64,000 nucleotides of DNA from positions 1 through 64,000 of the forward strand of contig CALGVA010000067.1 of the NCBI GenBank assembly GCA_937920345.1, in the 5' to 3' direction. This stretch comes from an uncultured Lachnospiraceae bacterium (GTDB taxonomy: Bacteria; Bacillota; Clostridia; Lachnospirales; Lachnospiraceae). Position numbers and translations under genes: made by a program. The notes under the pieces are model-generated. The model was not told the origin of the DNA. It was given only the letters and a program-made list of their open reading frames with translations, and made no database searches. Position 1 is the stretch's first letter. Each line of letters opens with the position of its first letter. Shown here piece after piece: positions 16,410-25,050 of the stretch.

Positions 16410-17231
16410 ATGCTCTACCACTACACCGACTTCACCGCATTCGACGGCATTATCCGCTGTGGAGAACTGAGACTCAATAATATCCTGAATATGAATGATG
16501 CATCCGAGATGACGCTGTTTATGAACGGAATCTTTAAAGCTGTCATAGAGAAATTAAGAACTGACGGAAATATGGACAGGCTCCGCGAAGCGCAGAATTT
16601 TTTTGTCAGAGAAATGGAACAGGAATTTCATTATTCCGCCTATGCGGCGTGTTTCTCCAGATACCGGGATGACGCCGCCCAGTGGGAACGCTACGGACAT
16701 CTGGGACAGGGCGTGTGTATCGCCTTCCATGAAGCGCTTATGAAGAAGATGGTCGGCGGCGTCGTCTCCCTGCAGGAAGTATATTATCAGGCCGATATGC
16801 GCGAGCACCATCTCGTGGATGAATTCTATCGTGCTTTCAGGGAAGACGGTCAGTCCTCAGAAAACAAAAACCGTCTGCAGGATCTTATGTGCGACGCCTG
16901 GGTGGAATCGGCAGCCTTCAAACACCCTTCCTTTGCAAATGAGCGGGAGTTCCGGCTGGTAGTCTCTCCCTTTATTTCTAATGATTTTGCCGTGGAGCCG
17001 AAATATCATATTGCGCGCGGTAGGATCAAAAAATATTATCCACTTGATTTAAACCGCATGTGCGGCAAATTAAAGCTGCACCTGTCGGATCTGGTCGGCG
17101 AGATCATCATCGGTCCCACCTCATCCCAGTCGCTTCCGATCTTACAGGATTATCTGGAGGACTGTGGCCTGAATATCCTGAAAGACAAGATCAGCATGTC
17201 GGACTGTCCCCTGCGGAAGCCTACTTCTTAA
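16410..17231 (+). CDS. DUF2971 domain protein
   Basis: A 273-residue soluble protein of the DUF2971 family. Family hallmarks are the start MLYHYTDFTAFDGIIRCGEL, the segment LNNILNMNDASEM, then the central YAACFSRYRDDAAQWERYG followed by GQGVCIAFHE, and the late KHPSFANEREFRLVV. The activity of the family is not settled; members are frequent in accessory and defence-associated neighbourhoods, so a toxin- or defence-like role is a guess. The ATG at 16410 has GGAGG seven to eight bases upstream. It follows the CPBP gene on the same strand after 107 bases and is itself less A+T-rich, so the two may have different histories. Confidence 0.85.
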   Translation: MLYHYTDFTAFDGIIRCGELRLNNILNMNDASEMTLFMNGIFKAVIEKLRTDGNMDRLREAQNFFVREMEQEFHYSAYAACFSRYRDDAAQWERYGHLGQGVCIAFHEALMKKMVGGVVSLQEVYYQADMREHHLVDEFYRAFREDGQSSENKNRLQDLMCDAWVESAAFKHPSFANEREFRLVVSPFISNDFAVEPKYHIARGRIKKYYPLDLNRMCGKLKLHLSDLVGEIIIGPTSSQSLPILQDYLEDCGLNILKDKISMSDCPLRKPTS

Positions 17232-17233
17232 AA

Positions 17234-17274
17234 AATCGAGCTTCGCTCGATTGCGAGTTCCGCTTCGCGGACTC
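17234..17274. repeat. Tandem hairpins with GCGAAGC cores after the DUF2971 gene
   Basis: Two hairpins stand side by side just after the DUF2971 stop: AATCGAGC-TTC-GCTCGATT (17234-17252) and GAGTTCCGC-TTC-GCGGACTC without overlap of the loop bases (17255-17274). Read on the minus strand, both have GCGAAGC at the tip. The minus strand of the first ends in TTTTTT, so it could also act as a terminator there, but no minus-strand gene ends close by. Confidence 0.55.
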
Positions 17275-17307
17275 GAAGCACGCCGAGGAATTTCCTATAG
17301 TATAAAA

Positions 17308-17351
17308 TATGCCGGTCATATTGCTTCCACTGCAGCAATATAGCCGGCATA
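17308..17351. terminator. Strong bidirectional hairpin terminator
   Basis: Arms TATGCCGGTCATATTGCT (17308-17325) and AGCAATATAGCCGGCATA (17334-17351) pair at 16 of 18 positions around an eight-base loop. On the minus strand it is followed by TTTTATAC and ends the lipoprotein/ABC transporter operon; on the plus strand ACTTTTATAT follows, suiting the DUF2971 message. Confidence 0.8.
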
Positions 17352-17387
17352 ACTTTTATATAGAGCTTTATTTTGTTAATTACAGTC

Positions 17388-18152
17388 TTACTTTGCCTCT
17401 TTTACCGAAGTAATGTGGGGGTTCACGCCCTCATACCAGTACAGGAATCCCTCCATATCGATTTTATCGCCGATCTTTAAGTTCTTCACTGCGGCATACA
17501 CGTCCGTCGTGTTGTCACACAGATAGGACTCCACTGTAAATGTATATGTATTGCCGTCAAGAGACACATTAAAGTACAGGTCGTCTCCGTCCTGTCCGGA
17601 ACCGTCCCAGCTGTACAGGAAAGGAACATCTTCGCCGTTCTCATTCTGTCCGGCCGCCTCTACCGTCATTCCCTTAAAGGATACAAACTTGTTCTGGTGT
17701 CCGATGAGTTCGTCTGTTCCGAGTAAGGAAGTCACATCTTCTGCCTCGGCCACATAATTGCCGTCCTCAATCTCAAATGTCGCATCTATGACTTCAACCT
17801 CGCCTGACCACTCCGCCTTATATCCTGTCACCTTAATCTTGGTGCCCGGTGTCAGCTTCTCATAATCTTCCTCGGAACAAGCCATATTATACAGAAAATA
17901 TCCGCCGTCCTTGTCCTGCGTATAGACGGTCGCCTGATTCTCCCACCAGGACTGCTTCGCCTGCACGTAAGTCTCGATCACGACCTCTGAGTCCAACGCT
18001 GCCGCCGTATACTCGTCATAAGTCATCACGCCTTCGGATTTCACATCCGCCTCTGCAGTCTCGGAGTTGTTCCCTTCAGCGCCCTTAGAGCCGCAGCCCG
18101 CAAGCGAAAATACAAGTGCCGATATTGCCAGTAACAAAATCTTCTTTTTCAT
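17388..18152 (-). CDS. Lipoprotein with OB-fold-like repeats
   Basis: A 254-residue predicted lipoprotein: MKKKILLLAISALVFSLAGC ends in the lipobox LAGC. The mature part seems to consist of two similar beta-rich units, one around VIETYVQAKQSWWE to KLTPGTKIKVTGYK and another around LYFNVSLDGNTYTF to LKIGDKIDMEGFLYW. The pattern PGTKIKVTGY / IGDKIDMEGF is typical of small OB-fold domains of the tRNA_anti-like kind. I do not know its ligand. It is the last gene of the ABC importer operon, 144 bases after the binding-protein gene, so a substrate-capture or surface role linked to that transporter is possible. Confidence 0.85.
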   Translation of the reverse strand: MKKKILLLAISALVFSLAGCGSKGAEGNNSETAEADVKSEGVMTYDEYTAAALDSEVVIETYVQAKQSWWENQATVYTQDKDGGYFLYNMACSEEDYEKLTPGTKIKVTGYKAEWSGEVEVIDATFEIEDGNYVAEAEDVTSLLGTDELIGHQNKFVSFKGMTVEAAGQNENGEDVPFLYSWDGSGQDGDDLYFNVSLDGNTYTFTVESYLCDNTTDVYAAVKNLKIGDKIDMEGFLYWYEGVNPHITSVKEAK

Positions 18153-18296
18153 TTCTATACCATGCCTTTCTCTGAATCTGCCTGTCTGTATCCGTAACAT
18201 ACGAATGCACGCAGCATATGATGGATCGTATATCATCGGCCGTTATACAGCGACCAAACTAAGTATACATGAATTTCACAGGAAATCAATACCAAA

Positions 18297-19940
18297 TTAG
18301 TGTTTCGTCCCTCTTGCGTAAGTCAATCTTTTCTTCACGGCGGCTCCGGCCGTATACAGAATCATCCCTGCCCAGACCGCTGCCAGCACAGCCAGCAGTG
18401 CAGCCGATATCGTCGGAAGCTTTCCCATTTCTTCTCTGCCGGAAGGCGTCCTGCTGCTTCTCATGCCAATTTGATCCAGACGGTACAGCGCGGTGATATC
18501 ATCATACATCTGCCCGATATATGCTTCATCGACCTTCTGTCCCCGTCTGACGGATTTGACCGTATTCTCTACCAGCTGTCCGGCGGCATCCCGAAGCGAA
18601 GCCGAACCGGCAAACACCGGCGTGACGAAAGTATGCTCTACATGTTCCAGCAGTAGTTCTGAGGCCTTGATCTTGACCGCATAGTGCATGTCGTCGCTGC
18701 CGCATTCGGACAGGTACGCCCGATATTCGTCAGATTCCTGTGCCGATGTGGTCACCGGCACATATCCTTCCGTCTCCGCATAAGCAGTCTGCACCTCATT
18801 GGTCAGCAGATACTGTGTGAACAGCCATGCCGCCATGACCTCCTGCGGGTCCTCTTTATTGAATACGCAGACGGACGGTCCCTGCGAGATCATCCGGGGA
18901 TTCTGCGGATCGAACTGCGGGATCATCATGACCTCTGTCTCAAATTCCACGATTTTATCCTCGCTGATATCACACAGCGGCGCATCCGTCCCCATCCAGG
19001 TAGCACCCGCCGTGGAATCTATGGCGAAGATGCACTGTCCCGCATTCAGGAAATTGGCAGGATAACTCGATATTTTAAAGGTGGAAAAGGCGCCGCTTGC
19101 CGCGTGTGCCGCTATCACCTGCAGAAGTTCTGCCGTAGTATCATGAAAAAGCAGTATTTCACCGTCTTCCGTGGAATATCCGGCGTCTTTCTGCCTGAGC
19201 ATTTGGATCATCATGTTATCGGTCGATTTATAGATAAAAGGAATCATCACCTTCTGTCCGTTAACGAGAAAGGTTCCGTCCGCATCTTTTACCATAGCCG
19301 CCTCAGAGACCTCCCAGATAAAATCCCATGTCAGAGTCTCCGGAAGCGTATATCCTAGCGCTTCCACATAAGTCTTATTGATATAACAGGCTTCCGTGGA
19401 ACGCATATAGGGCAGTGCGTAGCAGTGTCCATCGAAGGAACATTCCTCCAGAAACTGCGGAATGATCTCCGACGCCCTCGGTGCATGAAACCGCACCTCG
19501 CTCCCGCTAAGACCATACGCCGCATCGGCATACACCTCTTCCAGCGGAACCACCAGATTGGTGCCCGTCAAATAAGTCGCGATATGATCCGGATAGGTGA
19601 TACAGACATTCGGCGTCGTATCGGTCGCAATATTAGTGATCACATCATTGTAGATCTTGCCATAATCCGTATAGAGACGCATATTTACGGTAATGTTCGG
19701 GTACAGGTTCTCGAAATCCTCGATCGCCCTCTCGTAAATTGCCGTCTGCGTCTTATTCGTATCATTTTTCGCCCAGAACGTGATCTCATACTTCCTGGCA
19801 GTATCGAACTGCTGCGGCATCTCGAAAGGCGCAAGCCCTTCCCTGCCGTGACAGCCCGATAACAGGAATACGCATCCGCATAATACCGCCGGCCATAATA
19901 TTCTCTTTATTTTTTTAATCACTGACATTTTATCATTCAT
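18297..19940 (-). CDS. ABC transporter extracellular solute-binding protein with C-terminal membrane segment
   Basis: A 547-residue family-1 solute-binding protein that should capture a sugar-like ligand outside the cell. The N-terminus has a lipoprotein signal with lipobox FLLSGC. The body shows the family pattern KYEITFWAKNDTNKTQ, ERAIEDFENLYPNITVNMRL, DTTPNVCITYPDHIATYL and YALPYMRSTEACYINKTY. Unusually, after the binding domain a second hydrophobic helix (about residues 506-528, ISAALLAVLAAVWAGMILY) is followed by the basic tail KKRLTYARGTKH, so the protein may be tethered at both ends. The start has only a weak ribosome site; an ATG four codons later is an alternative. Confidence 0.9.
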   Translation of the reverse strand: MNDKMSVIKKIKRILWPAVLCGCVFLLSGCHGREGLAPFEMPQQFDTARKYEITFWAKNDTNKTQTAIYERAIEDFENLYPNITVNMRLYTDYGKIYNDVITNIATDTTPNVCITYPDHIATYLTGTNLVVPLEEVYADAAYGLSGSEVRFHAPRASEIIPQFLEECSFDGHCYALPYMRSTEACYINKTYVEALGYTLPETLTWDFIWEVSEAAMVKDADGTFLVNGQKVMIPFIYKSTDNMMIQMLRQKDAGYSTEDGEILLFHDTTAELLQVIAAHAASGAFSTFKISSYPANFLNAGQCIFAIDSTAGATWMGTDAPLCDISEDKIVEFETEVMMIPQFDPQNPRMISQGPSVCVFNKEDPQEVMAAWLFTQYLLTNEVQTAYAETEGYVPVTTSAQESDEYRAYLSECGSDDMHYAVKIKASELLLEHVEHTFVTPVFAGSASLRDAAGQLVENTVKSVRRGQKVDEAYIGQMYDDITALYRLDQIGMRSSRTPSGREEMGKLPTISAALLAVLAAVWAGMILYTAGAAVKKRLTYARGTKH

Positions 19941-19996
19941 TGTTTATACCATTTCTGCGCTGCTTTCGTCTCAACTATATTGAGACACCGCATTCA

Positions 19997-20893
19997 TCAT
20001 CCCTTCATGCCGCCTCTGGAAACACCCTCCATGATTTTCCTCCGGAACACAAGGAACAGCACAATCAGCGGAACACTGATCACCACCACCGCCGCCATCA
20101 TCGCCGGTATATTCTCCCGCCCGAATCCGTTCTCCCGAATCTCCTGAATCCCGTTGGACACAAGGAAGTAGTCCGCGTCATCTGTAATCAGTCTCGGCCA
20201 CACATAAGAATTCCAACACTCGATCATCTTCAGAATCGTAATTGTAATAAGCGTCGGCTTAGAGATCGGTATCATGACTCTGAGCAAATACCGCAGATCG
20301 GAAGTGCCGTCCACTTTTGCCGCATAATACAGGCTGTCCGGTATCTGTTCAAAATTTTCCTTGAGCAGATAAATATAAAATACCGACATGACCGAAGGCA
20401 GAATCAGGCCTGCAAAGGAATTGCGCATATCGAGATTCGTAACCGTCATGAAATTCGTAATGACTACCAGCTCATTCGGAATCATCATCATGGAAAGAAA
20501 AATGACAAATACAATATTTTTACCCCGAAATGCCAGCCTCGCAAAAGCAAACGCCGCCAGCGTGATCACCACCAGCATGATAACCGTCGTTACAAGCGTG
20601 AAAATAAGCGTGTTCAGCATATATCGTCCCAGCGGTACCGCAGTAAAAGCCTCAACATAATTCTGCAATGTCGGAGACAGTGTATAAAATCTGGGAATAT
20701 ATTCGGAATTATACGCGCCGTAACTTTTGACGGAGGTCAGAACCATCCAGTAAAAAGGGAACAACACAATAAGCGCCCACGCCGCTAGCAGAACATACGT
20801 AATGATCTGTGCCGCCTTTCCGCGCCTGCGGCTTACCGACCCGGCTTCCTGATACGATATTCTGTTTCCTGCATATATCTTTTTTTCTTCCAT
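19997..20893 (-). CDS. ABC transporter permease, MalG/UgpE type
   Basis: A 298-residue inner-membrane subunit of a carbohydrate ABC importer, with about six hydrophobic segments. The cytoplasmic EAA loop that contacts the ATPase reads YYAAKVDGTSDLRYLLRVMI. The ATG at 20893 is preceded by AGGG close by and AAGGA farther upstream; the open frame continues to a GTG at 20923 but adds an atypical tail. The gene starts 37 bases after the other permease on the minus strand and is followed by the binding protein, the common order for this transporter class. Confidence 0.92.
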   Translation of the reverse strand: MEEKKIYAGNRISYQEAGSVSRRRGKAAQIITYVLLAAWALIVLFPFYWMVLTSVKSYGAYNSEYIPRFYTLSPTLQNYVEAFTAVPLGRYMLNTLIFTLVTTVIMLVVITLAAFAFARLAFRGKNIVFVIFLSMMMIPNELVVITNFMTVTNLDMRNSFAGLILPSVMSVFYIYLLKENFEQIPDSLYYAAKVDGTSDLRYLLRVMIPISKPTLITITILKMIECWNSYVWPRLITDDADYFLVSNGIQEIRENGFGRENIPAMMAAVVVISVPLIVLFLVFRRKIMEGVSRGGMKG

Positions 20894-20929
20894 ATTTCCC
20901 TGTCCTTCCGGCTTTACTGTCACGTACCG

Positions 20930-21871
20930 TTAATAGTGCACCTTCTTCTTACTGATCAGCAGATTCATACAGGTGATCGTAAGCACAATGGCAAACAACA
21001 GGATCGCCGCCGCGGAAGCGTAAGACGGATATCCGCCGCTGTCTCCGTACAGCATATCATAGACATACCCGACGATCGTATTCATACCCGCCGCATTCAG
21101 GTCCGTGCCGAACAGCGCGACCACATCGCTGTACGCTTTGAAGGCTCCGATAAACCCTGTGATAATCAGATAGAAAATCATTGGTGAGATCATTGGCAGT
21201 GTGATTCTCGCAAAAGTCCGGAACTTCGACGTACCGTCCACCTTCGCCGCGTTATAGTACTGCTGGTCCACCGCTGCAAGCGCGCTGGTCAGGATCAGAA
21301 TTTTAAACGGCATAACGACCCAGATTGTGTAGAAGCAAAGCACAAACATCTTCGCCCAGTACGGTCCGTCAATAAAATCCACACTACTGCCACCAAAAGC
21401 CCTGATCAGCAGGTTGATCAACCCGTCGGAATACGCTGTCTTCTTAAACAGAATCATAAACACCATGCCAACCGCCAGCGTATTGGTCACATAAGGTAGA
21501 AAATAAATCGTCTGAAATAATTCCCGCAATGACCTGATCGTATTTAAACCAAGGGAAATGAGCAGCGCAATTCCCGTGGAAAGTGGCACGGTGATCACTA
21601 CCAGGATCAGCGTATTCTTAAGCGCCTGCAGGAAATAAGGGTCCCGCAGAACATAGGCATAATTGTACGTGCCGACGCCGAAGTATGTCTGGGAAGCGGA
21701 ATTATAACCTTCCTCAAAGGAATAGACAAACACGTCGATCAGCGGATACACCATAAAAATACCCAGAAAACATAACGCCGGCAATAAATACAGCCAGCCT
21801 TTCAGGTTTTTTCTACGAGTCTGGGAAGCATTTCCTGCAAAAGAACCTGTTCGCTTTGTCGTCTTCGTCAT
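20930..21871 (-). CDS. ABC transporter permease, MalF/UgpA type
   Basis: A 313-residue membrane permease with six predicted helices that pairs with the second permease to form the channel. Its EAA loop reads YYNAAKVDGTSKFRTFARIT. The first 30 residues are basic and soluble (TKTTKRTGSFAGNAS and similar), then WLYLLPALCFLGIFMVYPLI forms the first helix. Its ATG overlaps the stop of the ATPase gene in an ATGA junction, a sign of translational coupling, and GGAGAG lies just upstream. Confidence 0.92.
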   Translation of the reverse strand: MTKTTKRTGSFAGNASQTRRKNLKGWLYLLPALCFLGIFMVYPLIDVFVYSFEEGYNSASQTYFGVGTYNYAYVLRDPYFLQALKNTLILVVITVPLSTGIALLISLGLNTIRSLRELFQTIYFLPYVTNTLAVGMVFMILFKKTAYSDGLINLLIRAFGGSSVDFIDGPYWAKMFVLCFYTIWVVMPFKILILTSALAAVDQQYYNAAKVDGTSKFRTFARITLPMISPMIFYLIITGFIGAFKAYSDVVALFGTDLNAAGMNTIVGYVYDMLYGDSGGYPSYASAAAILLFAIVLTITCMNLLISKKKVHY

Positions 21872-22989
21872 AAGCTTCTCTCCCCGAAATAAATTCTTTC
21901 TTCCGTCTCCCGGTCAAACAAAAACACCTTGCGGGAAAGCAGGGAAAATGTGATTAAATCGCCCTCTTTCCTGTGTTCCATTTCCGGGATGCTCTGCGCG
22001 CCGAGAATCACACGAACCGCAGGACTCAATGACGCTTCCTTCGTACAGATCAGGCTGATATCCCGTCCCATGACTTCCACCCGGTCCAGCCTGCACCGCA
22101 AAGCTCCCGCATCATTTCGGACAAATCCTTCCGGCCGGATTCCGACATAGACCTCCCTGTCTGCAACACCGCTGATCTGCATGACCATATCCGTGCCGAT
22201 ATAGAGCTTATTCTCTTTGACCTGTCCTGCAAAGACATTAATGGGCGGCGTTCCGAGAAATCTGGCCACAAACAGATTGGTTGGGCTGTCATACACCTCC
22301 TGTGGTTCTCCAATCTGCTGCACGACACCCTCTTTCATCACGACGATCCGGTCAGATATACTCATCGCCTCGTCCTGATCATGTGTCACGAAAACAGTGG
22401 TAATGCCGGTTTCCTTCTGAATCCGCCTGATCTCTTCTCTTGTCTGGAGACGCAGCCGGGCATCCAGATTAGAGAGCGGTTCATCTAACAGGAGTACTCT
22501 GGGTCTCTTCACCAGCGCACGGGCAATCGCCACCCGCTGCTGCTGTCCGCCGGAAAGCTCCCGGGGCTTGCGATCCATCAGTCCGTCGATCTGCACGAGT
22601 TTTGCCGCCTCCATAACCTTTGCCATCATTTCTTCTTTGGACAGCTTGTCCTTGCCCTTGAAATTCTGCAGCGGAAAAAGTATATTCTGTTTTACACTCA
22701 GATGCGGATAAAGCGCATAATTCTGAAACACAAGACCGATCCCCCTGTGTTCTGCCGGAATATCCGTGACATCTTCCTCCCCGAAGAAAACCCTGCCCTC
22801 CGTCGGCTGTAATAACCCGCTGATCAGATTCAACGCCGTGCTCTTACCGCATCCGGAAGGTCCCAGCAGACCGATCAGCTTTCCGTCCGGAATCTCGAAA
22901 TTAAAGTGATTGACAGCAATCACATCCCCCGGATTCTTTCTATCCCTGCCTGGAAATTTTTTGGTCAGGTCTTTCAATATTATTTTCAT
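21868..22989 (-). CDS. ABC transporter ATP-binding protein, UgpC/MalK type
   Basis: The 373-residue ATPase of a carbohydrate importer. Walker A GPSGCGKST is at residues 43-51, the Q-loop is in LVFQNYALYPHLSV, the signature is LSGGQQQRVAIARAL, Walker B is VLLLDEPLSNLD and the switch histidine is in VFVTHDQDEA. A C-terminal TOBE/OB regulatory region runs from about residue 240. The ATG at 22989 follows GGAGGGAT. The gene start lies 50 bases inside the end of the upstream flavoprotein gene in another frame. MalK-type ATPases can serve several importers, so the substrate cannot be read from it. Confidence 0.94.
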   Translation of the reverse strand: MKIILKDLTKKFPGRDRKNPGDVIAVNHFNFEIPDGKLIGLLGPSGCGKSTALNLISGLLQPTEGRVFFGEEDVTDIPAEHRGIGLVFQNYALYPHLSVKQNILFPLQNFKGKDKLSKEEMMAKVMEAAKLVQIDGLMDRKPRELSGGQQQRVAIARALVKRPRVLLLDEPLSNLDARLRLQTREEIRRIQKETGITTVFVTHDQDEAMSISDRIVVMKEGVVQQIGEPQEVYDSPTNLFVARFLGTPPINVFAGQVKENKLYIGTDMVMQISGVADREVYVGIRPEGFVRNDAGALRCRLDRVEVMGRDISLICTKEASLSPAVRVILGAQSIPEMEHRKEGDLITFSLLSRKVFLFDRETEERIYFGERSL

Positions 22990-24271
22990 AATCTATCCCT
23001 CCTGCAGCCGCCCGTCCTGCCGTCATACCGCTGCTCCATGCCCACTGCAGGTTGTAACCGCCGCAGATCCCGTCGATGTCCAGAATTTCTCCTGCAAAGA
23101 ACAGACCCGGCACAAGCTTTGACTGTAATGTCGTCATGACTTCTGCGCAGTCCACGCCGCCCGCACATACCTGCGCCTGTTCATAGCTATTGGTTCCTTT
23201 GATTTCCACCTGTAAAGACCGGCAGAGTCTCGCCAGCTTCTCCCGGCACGCCGCAGAGACGTCCGCAGCCCGATCCGTTTCCCGAATACCCGCCAGTTTC
23301 AGCAGGAGCAGTCCGATCTTCTTGTTGACCAATCCGGTCACAAACTGATCCATTGTCTGATTTTCCTGCCTGTCCCATCTCTCTTGCCAGAAGACTTCAT
23401 CTCCGGCATAAGAACCAAAATGTCCATCCGTACTGCCGCCGTATATCCCGCTGCTGACAGCCGCCGCACCGTCCGGAAGCAGATCAATCTCAACGTTGAC
23501 CCGCTGCTTCTTCTGCAGTGCATACGCCGCTTCCCTGCTAAGCTGAAAAACCGGAATGCCGGATATTCCATAATCCGTCCACTGCAGCTCACCGCGCTCG
23601 CTCCGTACAGCCCTACCGTCTATGCGCAATGTCACGCAGGCGTCACACCGCACCCCTGCCACACGCTTATAGAAATCCTCTTTGCATCGCAGCGCCACAA
23701 GTGCCGGCACCGTCGGGATGATCCGATGCCCCATCTTCTGTGCCAGAGCATATCCTGCGCCGTCTGATCCCGTCGCCGGTGCAGCCCTGCCACCGCAGGC
23801 GAGAATCACCGCATCATACCGCTCCCTGTGATTTTTGGCCGTTACCACACACAGCCCGTCCTTCTGTCTGGTCAGATCAGTCACCTGCTGATCCATATGT
23901 ACACGCACCGCCTGCCGTTCCAGTTCAAACCGCAAAACATCCAGGACCGTAGCCGCCTGTTCACTGGCAGGATAGAGATAGCCGTTCCTGCTCCTGATCC
24001 TCATGCCCAGCCCTTGAAAGAACTCTTTGACCTGCATGACACCGGCTTCCTCATACAGTGCCTCGGCCAGCGATACCCCGCTGCCGTAATAGCAGTCCGC
24101 TCCCGTCCTTTCATTTGAGAAATTACACTTGCCGTTCCCCGTTGACAGAATCTTCCTGCCGACTCTGTCGTTTCTCTCATAGATCGTTACCTGCGCGCCC
24201 AGCCGCGCGGCATGAATGGCCGCTGTCATTCCCGCCGCGCCGCCGCCGACCACAGCAATTTTCCTACCCAT
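22940..24271 (-). CDS. NAD(P)/FAD-dependent oxidoreductase, BaiN/HI0933 family
   Basis: A 443-residue flavoprotein. The FAD-binding motif is at the start (IAVVGGGAAGMTAAIHAARL), followed by VTIYERNDRVGRKILSTGNG and KCNFSNE, and the C-terminal FAGEILDIDGICGGYNLQWA segment, all diagnostic for the HI0933/BaiN group. One member (BaiN) reduces bile-acid intermediates, but most are uncharacterised, so that role should not be assumed. The ATG at 24271 follows AGAGGGG. Its 3' end overlaps the start of the ABC ATPase gene by 50 bases, which puts it in the same transcript as the importer. Confidence 0.9.
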   Translation of the reverse strand: MGRKIAVVGGGAAGMTAAIHAARLGAQVTIYERNDRVGRKILSTGNGKCNFSNERTGADCYYGSGVSLAEALYEEAGVMQVKEFFQGLGMRIRSRNGYLYPASEQAATVLDVLRFELERQAVRVHMDQQVTDLTRQKDGLCVVTAKNHRERYDAVILACGGRAAPATGSDGAGYALAQKMGHRIIPTVPALVALRCKEDFYKRVAGVRCDACVTLRIDGRAVRSERGELQWTDYGISGIPVFQLSREAAYALQKKQRVNVEIDLLPDGAAAVSSGIYGGSTDGHFGSYAGDEVFWQERWDRQENQTMDQFVTGLVNKKIGLLLLKLAGIRETDRAADVSAACREKLARLCRSLQVEIKGTNSYEQAQVCAGGVDCAEVMTTLQSKLVPGLFFAGEILDIDGICGGYNLQWAWSSGMTAGRAAAGGIDYENNIERPDQKISRQG

Positions 24272-24313
24272 AATGCCCCTCTTTCCGCGAAATCTCACAC
24301 AAACATCATACCC

Positions 24314-24958
24314 TCAACTGGAATAGGATTCAAGGAAATTATACAGCTCTTCTTCCGTCTCGATATATTTTCCCTGCATGATCTCAGCCTGCAGTTCATC
24401 ACTTAAACTGGCAAGCAGGATATCCGTATTCATATACAGGGTCTGTTTATCTTCCAGACAGACAATAATAAAGTGATCCGCCACCATAAGGTAATATCCC
24501 GTATTCTCTTCCTGTTTGTAATATTTGCAGATCACAACCCTGTCTTTCGAGAAAGCAGTCAGCTCAATCGTTTCAAATCCCTGCTCTAATTCCGTCAGCG
24601 GCGGATTCCGGTCATAGGATTCCAGTTCCTGCAGCAGACCGTCCCTGTCCAGACCGATATATTTCACCGGTACATTCTCTTCTCTCTCATTGACGATCCC
24701 GCTTGTCAGGTCCACTTCTTCGATCAGATATGCCGTGTCAGCCGTTACCACAGGTACCTCCGCCACCGCCGCTTCTATCACCTGCTCCTGTATGTCGTTT
24801 ATCTCAGGCATACTCTGCCTGTCCTGTTCTATACTTTCCTTCGCCTGATACCGGTTCGGATAGAAAAACTGTTCCGCCTTAAGCGCAGTATATCCCCCTA
24901 TTCCGAGCATAATTCCTGATAACATCATAAAAAGACTGATACGTCTTAAAAGTTTCAT
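24314..24958 (-). CDS. Membrane-anchored protein with BofC-like C-terminal region
   Basis: A 214-residue protein with one N-terminal membrane segment (ISLFMMLSGIMLGIGGYTAL) and an extracytoplasmic body. The C-terminal part, from YYLMVADHFIIVCLEDKQ through MNTDILLASLSDELQAEI to YIETEEELYNFLESYSS, resembles the C-terminal domain of BofC, a forespore regulator of SpoIVB signalling in Bacillus, but only in pattern. Position next to sporulation and flippase genes would fit a developmental role; this remains an inference. It lies 42 bases upstream of the flavoprotein gene on the same strand. Confidence 0.75.
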   Translation of the reverse strand: MKLLRRISLFMMLSGIMLGIGGYTALKAEQFFYPNRYQAKESIEQDRQSMPEINDIQEQVIEAAVAEVPVVTADTAYLIEEVDLTSGIVNEREENVPVKYIGLDRDGLLQELESYDRNPPLTELEQGFETIELTAFSKDRVVICKYYKQEENTGYYLMVADHFIIVCLEDKQTLYMNTDILLASLSDELQAEIMQGKYIETEEELYNFLESYSS

Positions 24959-25050
24959 CCTTCCAATTGCCTTTCTTACCGGATTTCCTGTAATCAGTAT
25001 CAGTCAATTCTTAAATTTTATGCAGTATCTCCATATTTTGTTTGATCACT

